Below the pieces are notes generated by a model. That model made no database searches and was not told where the DNA came from. It saw nothing but the letters and a program-made list of their open reading frames with translations. DNA of 64,000 nucleotides from positions 6,014,802 to 6,078,801 of the forward strand of contig NC_045145.1 in the NCBI RefSeq assembly GCF_008831285.2. Reading direction: 5' to 3'. The translations under genes were made by a program, and so were the position numbers. Position 1 is the first letter of the stretch, and each line of letters opens with the position of its first letter. Of this stretch, positions 44,802-55,625 are shown one piece after another. The DNA is from Nymphaea colorata. Taxonomy: Eukaryota > Streptophyta > Magnoliopsida > Nymphaeales > Nymphaeaceae.

Positions 44802-45155
44802 TGTTGGATAGTGACCCTGAGACCTATCTTTCATCTCGTAACTGCAAGGGGGCCACTTGCAGTTACGAGTTTTAATTCTCTCCTAAAATCTCTCACTCGC
44901 TGTAACCACCCGCTTGGCTAAGGGAAAACCTATGAGGCAGCACTATATATGCCCAACTATTCTTTGATCTAGGGTTACATGTTGATCGCACAAAATTGGA
45001 GCCTCATAGAAGCAAACCCGTAAACATATCTCTCTTCTTCCTTTTCTTCTCTATCTGTTTCAGATGCCATCTTCTTGAGCGAGATGCCATGTGAGAATCT
45101 ACCGAGCAAACAAAGAGCTGAACTTAGGTGACGTTCCACTGCTGTAACTCCAACA
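44802..45155 (+). mobile_element. 5' LTR of the 44.8-kb element
   Basis: Starts TGTTGGA and ends TCCAACA (45149-45155), the inverted LTR ends. It contains a hairpin-prone AACTGCAAGGG..CCACTTGCAGTT segment and aligns closely with 50614-50935. A C/T-rich stretch TCTCTTCTTCC is near the R-U5 end. Confidence 0.85.
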
Positions 45156-45156
45156 G

Positions 45157-45167
45157 TGGTATCAGAG
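45157..45167 (+). other. Primer binding site (initiator Met tRNA)
   Basis: TGGTATCAGAG lies one base after the LTR end and matches the complement of the 3' end of plant initiator methionine tRNA, the usual primer of copia-type elements. Confidence 0.85.
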
Positions 45168-45539
45168 TGTTGTTTGTCGAGTTTCCTGTTAGTGAAATCC
45201 GACCCCTATGTTGTGTGTGGTGCGCGTGATGCATATGATGAATACTACCTGCGCACATACGAGTACAGTTTGTTTTATCATGTTGTGTATATGAATATGA
45301 AGCAGTCTATACAGAATGTATGAAGCATGCTAGTTCGATTAGATTCGAAGTTTTCCCAGGCTCAAACATATCAAATGATATTCTAGTTTTGAAATTGTAC
45401 TTTTGTATCCTTGAGTCCTGAGGAGACGGAGGGAAAGGATTACCTCCGAGGATCAGCCTGCGATTTGAGCCTGTGAAAACTTTATCTTTTCTTTCTTTAA
45501 ATTGATCGCTGTTTGAGCATTTTCACCAGCCGCGACTCG

Positions 45540-46500
45540 CAAAGGCTCGTCTCCATTCGTGTGCTCTCAACACGAAAAATGGAAGCCGAGGGTCTTTGTT
45601 TGTCCTGCAATCCAAGCGATCTGAAATTCGGGTGAAGAGGGAGATTGACAGAAACAAAACTGAAATGTTCGGTCTCACCTTATCGGTTGAGCGCACGAAG
45701 ATGCAGACGGCTAGTTGTCGGAAATGGTGGGGAGGTCAGTCCCGAGCTTCCTCTGTTGCTATTTTATTGTATGCTGGCAAGCATGATACCAAACATATGC
45801 ATGTTGTTTATGATCATTCACATGCTCATGGTATGTTTAGATAAATTAGAAAACATGAAAGGTGAGATTTAAGATGGTTGCATATTCGATTGTCTCATGT
45901 CTGCACATTTGTGCTTGCACATAGAAATATATCATGCAAGTACTTTTGAAAGAATTTTGGCATCGATTTTTCTGATGGCATCGATTTTCTGAGGAAATGG
46001 TTGTTTACCATTTTTTTTGTTTCTTTAACTATGGTATTACATGTCGCCATGCCATGCTGTTCGTTTCCTATGAATACGATGGTCTTTGAATTCTGTATGT
46101 GAAAAAGAAAGGGAAGAACAGAGAAGAAACAACTAAGGGAGAGTGGGAAAGATTAATAATAATAATAACGAGTTGGTATTTTACCATGTGGCTGGAACCT
46201 CCTCCTCCTTCTAGGATGCTGCAGGGATTCTCAACCTTGAAGTTACAGGTATGTTCCCGTCATCATCCTCCCCGTGACCCAAAAACCCCAATTTGGTGGA
46301 AAAGGGCGTCCTCACTGCTCGTCGGATAGCGGATCCGGGCATCTTCCTCACAGCAAGAAGAAGAGGGGGTCGTCTTCCTCTTGGCAGCGGCGGTGTTGGT
46401 ACGAGCAGCGATGGCGGCGGAGGTGCGGCGCGGCGGACGAAACCCTCGGTTAGGGTTTCATGAGACGAAAGAGGAACTCTCGAGAGGAGAGAAAACAAAA
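45540..46500. other. GC-rich block inside the retrotransposon, possible captured gene fragment
   Basis: The stretch is much richer in G+C than the rest of the element. On the - strand at about 46465-46240 there is an AAACCCTAA telo-box-like motif followed by short exon-like sequence reading MPGSAIRRAVRTPFSTKLGF and an in-frame GT at CATACCT|GTAAC. Telo-boxes are common in 5' leaders of plant housekeeping genes. I do not recognise the protein. Capture of a host gene 5' end is an inference. Confidence 0.35.
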
Positions 46501-47369
46501 TCGAAAAATGAGTAAAAATCGTTCGAAAATGGTTTTTATAGTCAAAGTTTGAAAATTACAAAAATAGTCCACCATTTTGGTGTTATTTTCAAAAACGTTG
46601 TTACAATTTTCATAAATTAAAGCCGCAACATTTTTTTTGAAAACCTTTTTCCAAAAGGAGGTTCGCGAAAGTTACTTTCAGCAAAAACCTTGGTTTTTAT
46701 AGAAAATTGTTTTGTGATACCCTCAGAGTTATTATAAATTTCTAAAAGAGGGTTTTAGTAAATTGTTTTGCAATTTCGGTGGAAAACAAAGATTTTATGG
46801 ACAAATTGCATATAGGTACCCTCAAGCTGATTGAAAATTACGGAAAAAAAGGGTTTCGAAAATAACATTGAAAATGAGAAGGGAAACTCACGGTCTAAAA
46901 TTTAATATTGAGTTTTCCTTATTTGAAGTGATAACATAGAATGTTATAGGATATCTTCTGATGTATTATTCTACTTGTTGCTTTCCATGTATTATTGATC
47001 TATACTTGCCATAGAATTAATTTAGAAATGACTTCAAGAGTGAGAGCCTCAGAACTGGCAAAAATTGAAAAATGGTTAGCAACATGTATGTATGCTTATG
47101 CAATTTTGTTATTTTGTGTGTGCTTGACCCAATGGCGGTATAAACCTTGTGTCGTATTTGGATATGGATATTATGTTGAAACACATTCATATTGGATTTG
47201 AATTTGGGTCCTCTTTATTTGTTTAAATACATATCAATTATAGTGTCGATATTATTGTGTGTGGATCCACATTGGTAAGATCTGAATCTAAATAATCATT
47301 TGGATTTTTGCTTTGGATTTGATTGTTGCTTAAGATCCATATTTGTATTTAGTTTGAATCATGACATAT

Positions 47370-49200
47370 TCAGATCTAAATTTGTTTGGATATTGGTTAA
47401 AAATCCATATCCTATTTATGTTGGTTCAAGTATATGTTAGTATACTTGCTTTACGAATATTCATCGTCACTTTGGAACCAAGCAGATATTAGGTATGACC
47501 AAAACTTTGTTTTATATATCCATTTAGTTGTTGAATTTGGATCTCACACTAAACGTTGCACTCCCTTGGAGCATGATTCGATTTGACTTGTTCAAGATTT
47601 ATATCTTGTTTATATTAGATCTAAACATATTATGATGAGCATTGATTTTTAGAGTGCTAAAAGATGAATTTCCTTTGCTCCTTATGAAAGAATATTCTTA
47701 GGATAAAGATTATATCACTATGTGTTTATCCTATTTAAAATGAATGATTATATTATTGCATGTTGGTATGCTAAGAGGTGTAAATCAACACTCTTAGACA
47801 TGGTGAGATCCATATAGCATTGTGCTCGGTTTATGATAGATTTTAAATCCAGATTAACTTAGTTGGATCATTGCCTCCAAATACCCATACTGACAATGAA
47901 TACAATATATCATCATGTTTGCCCTTTGTAAGGTAACACTCTTAAGCATGATGAAAGTCATATTAATGAAATATTTTATTTGAAGATTTGTTCTAGTACA
48001 TGAAATTTTATTTGCCCTTATCAAAGATGGCTAGAAGATATGAATTCAAATCATTTTAGAGTGTTATTGAACAAGGCTTTATTTACTCCATTGCTGAGGT
48101 GAACTAGTTTTAAATTTATGTTCAAGAGGTGTAATGTAACACTCTTGAACTGGAACCCATATGAGTTTGAATGTCTTTATTTGGAGACTTACTTTATTCG
48201 TTCTTAAGGGTAATGGATTAGTATGGATACAGACATGCATCATCGCAAGGTAAAGAAATTTTTCTTGTGTTACCTTATTCAAGAATTGGGCTATTGTTTG
48301 GATCCAAACATGGTTGTTGAAATCATGTTGTACAATATTTCATTTGCATCATTTGTGTTTTTTAAATTCAAATTAGTTGTATTGTGGATATTGCTGGTTT
48401 GATCCGAATTTCTATATTTGAACTGATGATCCACATTACATAAAGTTTAGCTTCAGATCTAAACTGACTTGTTTGGATATATGAAAAAAAAGAATCATAT
48501 CGTGTTTGCTTTGGTTCCAATATATGTTATCATGTTTGCCTTTGGATATGATCATATTGTAATATGTGTTGTTATTCTACATTCAAAGGTTATTCTAGAA
48601 AATTATTGAATAAAGCTTCATTTGCTTCTCTTTCTTAAGAAAATGAATTTGTTTTTTAATGCACACTGAAGAGATGTAATATAATACTCTTGAACTAAAA
48701 TTCATATTGACAAGAATGTACTTATTTGAAGTTTTATAGCACTAAAGTGCTAGTACATGATAAATTGTTTTTCTCCAAAGAGAGATAAGTTAGCAATGAT
48801 CCAAACATATTTGTTGAATCATACTGTACATGAGGATCATGTGTGTTAAATTCATATTAGTGGTATTATTGATACTACTAGTTTGGATGTTTGCTAATAT
48901 AATATGAGTCTTTATATTCATGTCACTTTTAGAACTGGATCTATTTATTGCTTGAGATCCACCTTACATACAACTTTGATTCAGATTTGAATATATACAT
49001 TTGGATATACGGTTAAACATCCATATCATGTTTATATTAGATCCAAGCATACTATGTTGTTTGTTCATTTATGAATCGAACTATGTTAGTATGCTACTAA
49101 GCAAGTTCTTGTTTGAGAATGATATTTTAAAATTTGTCATGAGGTGTAATATAACACTCATGAATATCATGAAATCCACACTGATTAGATCCATATAGAG
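47370..49200 (+). repeat. Degenerate long repeats with GAGGTGTAATATAACACTC hairpin
   Basis: A phrase of type GAGGTGTAATRTAACACTC(TT) recurs at 47774-47795, 48125-48146, 48670-48692 and 49141-49160, with a partial copy at 47927-47943. Its ends GAG.GTGT and ACAC.TC are complementary. Around it TTGGATAT..TTAAA.ATCCATATC and ATTAGATCCAAGCATA-type text also recurs (near 47388, 47585, 48470 and 49008), so the unit is several hundred bp long and strongly diverged. It is non-coding. Confidence 0.55.
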
Positions 49201-49399
49201 ATCTTTGGAGATAAAAATGCATGTCAAATGCAAATCTAAAAATTAAAGAATATGTTTGCGAATACATGTGTATTGAATACCCAAATGAAAGTATGGTATA
49301 TGATGTTTTTATGTATGAGCTTGAGGTGTTCGATCTATAATAACAAAGATAATAATCTAGTGGGAGATCATAACAATCTACTGAGGATCTTAGTTATCA

Positions 49400-49760
49400 G
49401 AGGATCAGTTTGGTAATGAATCGATTGGAGAACAGTTTGGTAATGAACCAACTGAGCAAGATTCGTCTGAGGATCAGTCTGGTAATGAACCGACTGAGTA
49501 ATGAGTTCATTCATCACCTTGTGGATTGATTTATGGATCGGTTAGGGAAATAACCAACTGAGTCCAAATTCTTCTATTCTTTGGACATTGATAATAGTCA
49601 TGAAAGTCAAGAGCGTCATCGTTATATTTGAATCATTGTTGCATGCACAAGAACTGACTATTCATTTGATGATCAAGTTTGATCGATTGAATATGCTAAT
49701 AAGCAGTCAGATAATGAACCGAGTAAGAATCAGTTTGGTAATAAACCAACTGAAGCTTAT
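49400..49760 (+). repeat. CAGTTTGGTAATGAACCAACTG hairpin repeats
   Basis: Five copies of a self-complementary unit, CAGTYTGGT-AATG-AACCRACTG or close variants, at 49406-49427, 49433-49454, 49475-49496, 49704-49722 and 49731-49752. Spacing is irregular. It is inside the internal region of the non-autonomous retrotransposon. Confidence 0.7.
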
Positions 49761-50603
49761 TAGTGATCGCAATGATCATCTTATAGAATACTTGAATGGA
49801 GGTATTTGAATTAGTGATGCATGCATTTATAAGTGGGAGCACACTTGAATATGCTCTTTGTTATGTTGGAAAGCTAATATGTGTTTTTGTCATATGATTA
49901 TGTATTGCATGAATGCTTTCGAACTCCTGTTGTTAAAGGAGTTAAGTAATTGTGGAAAACAATAAAAGAAAATATATCATTTGCTTTCGATGAATATTAA
50001 ATTGTGTGTTGGACTTGATACAAGCATTTTAATTTGGCTTGTCAGTATAAATTAAGAAAGTCCAGGTTGGTCTTGTTTTAAGGCAGTTAAATGTTTTCAG
50101 ACATATGAATGAAACAAAAGACATATTCATATGATTGCTAGCATTTTTAACAAAAGGAATTCCTAATGATTTATTTGCCAAGCATGTAGCCCGTATGAGG
50201 CTAAGAACATCCTGGTTTGCCTCTTTGTGAGGAGATTGAAAAGTATTCAGGTTGATTTCATTGTTAAACAAGAAGAGAATTTATATGTACATATCAAATG
50301 CATACATAATTGCTAACATTATCAAGAGAATTCTTAATGTTTTTTTATGTAAAGCTTGGTCCACATGGGACTAGATTTTAACATGTTACGATGGAAATAC
50401 TTGTGCATCAAGAAAACCTATTAACTAATGTTAAATATATTGAATACTTGAAAGGTTGCGATGAAAAACCATTGAAAGGAAAACCTCACTGTAAACCTTG
50501 AACAAAATTCAAGTTATGATGGACAAACCAATTATGAAAAACCTCGTAACTAAAGATCAAGAAAACCCACATATAGTGGAAGCAAACTGGCGGTCTCATG
50601 GCC

Positions 50604-50613
50604 AAGTGGGAGA
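50604..50613 (+). other. Polypurine tract
   Basis: AAGTGGGAGA directly precedes the 3' LTR at 50614 and is the expected start point for plus-strand synthesis. Confidence 0.75.
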
Positions 50614-50935
50614 TGTTGGATAGTGACCCTGAGCTCTATCCTTCATCTCCTAACTGCAAGGGGGCCCACTTGCAGTTACGAGTTTTTATTCTCTCCTAAA
50701 AACTCTCACTCGCTATAACTGCCCGTTGGGCTAAGGGAAAACCTATGAGGCCGCACTGTATATGCCCAACTATTCTTTGATCTAGGGTTACATGTTGATC
50801 ACCCAAAATCGAAGCCTCATAAAAGCAAACCCGTAAACATATCTCTCTCCTTCCTCTTCTTCTCTATCTGTTTCAATGCCATCTTCTTGAGCGAGATGCC
50901 AAGTGAGAATCTACCGGGCAAATGAAGAGCTGAAC
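50614..50935 (+). mobile_element. 3' LTR, truncated at its right end
   Basis: Aligns with 44802-45128 with few differences, up to GAGCTGAAC. It then stops 30 bp short of the TCCAACA end and passes into unrelated sequence beginning GATAATGAAAATTCT. Confidence 0.8.
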
Positions 50936-51975
50936 GATAATGAAAATTCTCTCTCCCTGCGAATGGTTTTGAGGGAGCGAGGAGCACCGGTGTGGCCAGC
51001 AGGGATGAGAGAGAGTGAGGGAGAAGTCGGGAGTGGCAGACGGATAAGCGGAGGAAGGCGAGGGTGAACCTGAGGCAGTCGCTAGTGGAGGCGATGAGTG
51101 GAAGGGAAATGGTGGTGGACGTCTGTCGACAAACGGAGATGAGGGAAACGATGTTTGAGGGAGATGGTGACAGCGGAAGTCACTAGAGGCAGCGGACAGA
51201 GGAGGAAGCTGTTCGGCTCGAGGGAAACGACGTTGTCACTTTCTTGTGCGGGTGGGCGATGGCTGTAGGTGTAAGGAAAACGAACTGCAGCAAAGAGGAA
51301 CAAAGATCTAGTGATTGAGATGTGGCAACAACATGTAGAATGTCGGTGGCTGATCAGTGAAGCAAGCGGCTGGTGGGTGATGAATTGGGGGAGAGATGGA
51401 GAGGCACACGATCCTTTGACGGAAATGGTGAAGGAGGCGGACTGGCGACTTGGAGGAGGTGATGGCTTGTGAGGCAGTGCCGGTGATGGCATGTTGGTGC
51501 ATTGGAGCCGGTCATGATGGTGGTGGTGTGAGAAGAGAAGCTGGTGGGTTTCTCAGGCAGACACACATATAGCGGTGGAGATAGCGGGGTGTAACCACAT
51601 GGAGGCAGAGCAGTGGGTGGAGGGAGAGGGAAAGCTAGCGGAAGAAGAAGGGGAGAAAACGAGAGGGGGAGACAAGGGAAGAAAGTAAGTGGAAAATGGA
51701 GAGAGACGGCGGAAGGGAATGGAGAAGCCCTGAAAAAGAAAATTCAGGAGCAAGTGGGAAACAGGGGAGGAAAAAAAATAGAGGAGCAAATAGTAAGAGA
51801 GAAAATAAGAAGGAAGAGAGAAAGAGGCGGAAGGAGGAAAAGAAGAGAGGAGAAAACAACAACAGAGAAAATAAAAAGGAAGAGAGAAAGAGGCGGAAGA
51901 AGATGAACGCCATGAGGAGAGATAAAAAATGGGAGGGAAAAAGAGAAAAAGAAAAAAAAAGGCGGATCACGGACA
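50936..51975 (+). repeat. GC-rich, then purine-rich stretch
   Basis: The first 650 bp are G-rich and non-repetitive, with frames on both strands but no motif. From about 51610 to 51965 the + strand is almost pure purine (GAAGGAGGAAAA-like). It contains a direct repeat of about 64 bp period (GGAAGAGAGAAAGAGGCGGA at about 51813 and 51880). Charged Lys/Glu/Arg frames here reflect composition. Whether the left part belongs to a gene fragment cannot be said. Confidence 0.5.
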
Positions 51976-52009
51976 AAACAGGAATTTTTAAAATTTTTAA
52001 AATTGGTAA

Positions 52010-52260
52010 TTAATTTTTAAAATTGGTTGAAATTCCTCTCCAAGATAGCACTGGATTTTAATTTAACATTTTGAAATTGACTTGAAAAACCTTTAAAATT
52101 AATTTAAAATCATTTGTAAATTGACTTAAATTTATTCTAGAATGTTTGAAAACTTATTTAAAATGTATTGAAATTGATTTCGAAATTAATTGAAGATTTC
52201 TTGAAAATTCTAGAAATTATGAAATATTTACTATTTAAACTTTAGATTTTCTTGACATGA
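52010..52260 (-). repeat. TTTAAAATT-rich low-complexity block
   Basis: Degenerate AATTGATTTGAAAATT-like repeats just beyond the RNase H end of the Ty3/gypsy relic. Similar text lies at 59540-59930 beyond its other end, so both could be LTR remnants of that element, but they cannot be aligned well by eye. Confidence 0.3.
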
Positions 52261-52267
52261 CTTGCAA

Positions 52268-52492
52268 TTAATCTAATGAGGGTAAATTGGTAATGTGGAC
52301 AAAATAAAAATTTTGGGTGTTTACAATTGGTCTTTCGAGTCTATCGACTTCAAAATATCTAATCGACTCTCCAGGCCTAAATGTGATTGTAGAGGGTAGG
52401 CTGGCTATACCATATGCAATAATTGGATTCAGTTTTCTCTTGACATGTGAGAGCTGACACTCCTCAAATTGTCTTATGAAGGGTGTTGCCAT
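52268..52492 (-). pseudogene. Ty3/gypsy RNase H C-terminal relic
   Basis: The - strand frame reads IRQFEECQLSHVKRKLNP, then ASLPSTITFRPGESI and a degraded tail. This fits the C-terminal end of the RNase H domain in plant gypsy elements (FxxxxxxHVPRxxNxxADALAxLAS), with the ADALA part damaged. Integrase, expected next, is missing, so the element is truncated here. Confidence 0.6.
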
Positions 52493-53249
52493 TTCTTGGT
52501 AGAGGATTAATTTCTGATCCTTAGCTTACCAATCCTATTAACTTGGCTAACAATTAGCAGAGAATATCCAAAAATGTGAACTCTTAACATTTTAAGTTTG
52601 AGAAGCATTTTGAGTTTTGAAGGTTTCATATTCTGCCACGTTATATGTGTAAAAGAAATCTAGCTCAAGCAAGTAAGGAATCATTTTCTTTTTTAGTATA
52701 ATAAAAAGTATTTTGATGTCTGCCCCTACCATGTTTTCGAATCTATCAAAGTACATATTCCACATCGGCACTGGTTCAGTCATCAAGATTTGCATATCTG
52801 GGAAGTTGTCATTTGCTTTGATTTATTCAGGTAGAGGGAAGTCAGCCAGTTGGTCTTCAATGGCTTGTCCTTTGATTGATTTCTATGACACATGCTAAAT
52901 CATATTGCATCAACATAACTTGTGTGGATAAAATTTGGATAAAATCTTGACCTAGCATAATAGTAGATAATACCTTAATTTTTGACACACCATACCAAAG
53001 CTAAGTAGGTCTTTTCATGCGCAAGTAATTCTTCACATATTGCACAAACATTTTCCTAATGTAATAAATAACGTGCACTATCTAGTATCCTTCTTCGTAT
53101 TGTGCCAGAAAGTCACCACTAGCAGAGATGTTGACTATGATGTAAAGTAGCATGGTTTGACCAACATCGGATGCTTCAAAATTGGTGAACAAATGAGATA
53201 TTTCTTTATTTTCTCAAATGAGACATGACATTCATGTCCTCATTTGAAC

Positions 53250-54060
53250 TTAACTCATTTTGTAGCAAATAATTGAATGGTTCATATTGGATATGAACCT
53301 TCTAATTAACTGAATTCTGCTTTGCAAATTGTACATCTCCTTCAGCTTTGTTGGCAATGGCATATCAATGATTGCATTTGCTTGGTGGGATCTATTTCAA
53401 TCCCATTTTTGTTGACCATAAATCTTATAAATCTGCTGGATTTTACCCTAAACACACATTTTTTGTGAATTTAGTTTGAACTAATATTATAAAAGCCCAT
53501 CAAATACTTGAGAAAATAATGATATGATCATCCATTATCTTTGACTTAATTACCAAATAATCCACATATGCATCCATTATTTTATGCATTTGATTGTGAA
53601 ATATAGTTGTTATACCCCTTTGATATGTTGCCCCAGCATTTTTTAAACCAAAATGCATTACAGTATAGCAAAAAGTACCCTAAGGGTTCGTGAATGATAT
53701 TTTTGATTGATTTTGAGTGGCCAACTTAATTTAGTTGTAGTTAACGTATCTATCCACAAAAAAAAAAAACATAGCATGACCTGTAGTGTTGTCTACTAAT
53801 AAATTGATATTTGAAGGTCAATTATCACATCTGAAATCAATATAGAGTTGAATTTTGTCATCTTTATTTGAAAATACCATGAACTTTGCCAATCATTTGC
53901 AGTTGTCAATTGTTCAAATAAAGTCTTATAGGCCTCCCTTAACTTTCCCCTTAAGACGATGATCTAATTTTCGCAATTTTGCTTTACTGGCATCCATTCT
54001 AGCTTCATTGGCAATTGATGCTAGACCAATTTAGTGCCAACTCCTGGCTTGTCTTCGTAA
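53250..54060 (-). pseudogene. Ty3/gypsy reverse transcriptase relic
   Basis: Reading leftwards, decayed RT motifs are visible: YYVMHFGLKNAGATYQR-like text near 53660-53600 (family: VMPFGLKNAPATYQR), then MDAYVDYLVIKS at about 53580-53541. In the latter the catalytic YVDD has become YVDY, so a catalytic Asp is lost. Further on, around 53460-53400, comes VKSSRFIRF..VNKNGIEIDPTK, matching the FLGFxVxxxGIEIDPxK block. Stops and frameshifts abound. Confidence 0.75.
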
Positions 54061-54999
54061 GTCCATGTGAAGATGTTTTGAATATTTTAAGGAATTCTAT
54101 TAGTTTTTCTCTTTTTGTTGATGAGAAACTTGTCCCAATTCACATAATCTTTAGATTTTCTTTTTTTTGCTAATGTTAATCTCATCTATTAAATCATTAA
54201 TCAAAGCCGGCGGTTGACCTTGTTTTTTCATTTGGATGAACTCTAAACATTTTGCCTCAAGGAGTTCTAGATTTACCTCCTTAATTGCATATAATGCTTT
54301 TGATGGTTGATTTTCAAGTATCATCTTGAAGGTTAAATGGAAGAGTTAGATAATAATTGGAGGACTTTGTATGAAACAAAACAAATTGCATTTATCATTA
54401 CACATTTAAAAGTACTACAGACGGAGACTTTTGGTCTACTGGAATACAATGATTTTAGAAAAAGATGACAAAATGATGATTGATTTAGATAGATGGTGAA
54501 CATCCATGCATGGTGATGCTTTTGACAAAATGCACTAGCTTGAATTCTTCTTATGTGTTCACCTCTTCATGGTTTTGACATCCTACACCGTAAGTGCCTC
54601 ACTACCCTGTGAGTGCGACTGGCTCCAAAATTTCATCCTCATGTTTACCAAAGCCAATAAATAACTAGTAGCTATGGTGTAGGAGGAGGTCAAATCCTTC
54701 CTCATTTTGTGGGAAAGATTTAAATAAAGGATGATTTTTGTATTGAGACTTTGATGGATCCGCTTAAAGCCTTTTACCACCCACACATGCTTTTTGGGTT
54801 ATGAATGGTTATTTGTTGAGTTCCTGAGCCAGCTCTTCTTCCTTGCAAACCTAAATGCTTAGTAGTTCAATTGCATATGTTGGAACTCGGGTCATAGGAT
54901 GCATGAGACGATTTTACATGTCCTTTACATAAATTATCACAGTGTGCATACTTTGAATCTACTTGCCACATTGATGCAATGTTGAAGGGACTGCATTGG

Positions 55000-55260
55000 C
55001 ATCATGGATCCACCATCTCAATAATAAATTGAATGATGGTTTTATGTCCACTACGTGGAATAAAACACTATGCTGTGACGCATATGCAGCGCAAGCAAGG
55101 GTTGCCCTTAGCCACCATAACCATGTATAAAATGGAAGATGGAGTATAGTATGACTGTCTTATCCCTAGAGTGTGAGCTATTTGCTATAGACAAATATTT
55201 AAACTAGCCCCTTCATCAATTAAGACATATAATACTCTGATGTGTAGTGTCTCGACTACT
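55000..55260 (-). pseudogene. Ty3/gypsy aspartic protease relic
   Basis: The - strand gives VETLHIRVLYVLIDEGASLNICL followed by a stop, where LIDEGASLN corresponds to the active-site LIDxGSSxN of plant gypsy proteases. The Asp is kept. Downstream text (QIAHTLGIRQ) also fits. Confidence 0.65.
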
Positions 55261-55625
55261 ATATGTAAGTCACAATTATGTAGTGTGTCATTATTGGGCA
55301 AATCTTCATCTGAAAATACTATTAGAGCACTCTGATATAGCATGAAAGCCCATTTGTCTCTCCTATTGGGGTTTTTAGTTGTGATGGAGTGCTTTACCCA
55401 CCATAAATGGTTTCCAAATTTTCAGGACCCCATACATGTGATCCCTGACCATTTCTGTTTGGATGTCAAGCTTGCATGATTTGGCCTGCTCCCTCATAGG
55501 CTTTTCAACCTTCTTGTCTTGCTTGGATAACAACCCAAAAAAATCAAGAGAAGTTTTGCCTTTCTTGCCTGTCACCATATCCTGATGGTTCGTAGAGAAT
55601 CTATCCATGGTGGCTGTTCATTTTC

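Larger units (their letters stand above)
44802..50935 (+). mobile_element. Non-autonomous LTR retrotransposon, about 6.1 kb
   Basis: A 354-bp 5' LTR (44802-45155) is followed after one base by a primer site. A 5.4-kb internal region ends in a polypurine tract directly before the 3' LTR (50614-50935). There is no gag, protease, integrase or RT coding sequence between them. The internal region carries a GC-rich block near its 5' end and degenerate hairpin repeats in its second half. The element therefore depends on enzymes from another element, probably copia-like given the initiator-Met primer site and TGTTGGA terminus. The 3' LTR lacks its last 30 bp, so a target duplication cannot be checked. 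Confidence 0.8.

Noticed and set aside
51082-52013. Several frames on both strands (Lys/Glu-rich on +, Ser/Phe/Leu-rich on -)
   Set aside because: They reflect the purine-rich composition; no motif, no consistent start.
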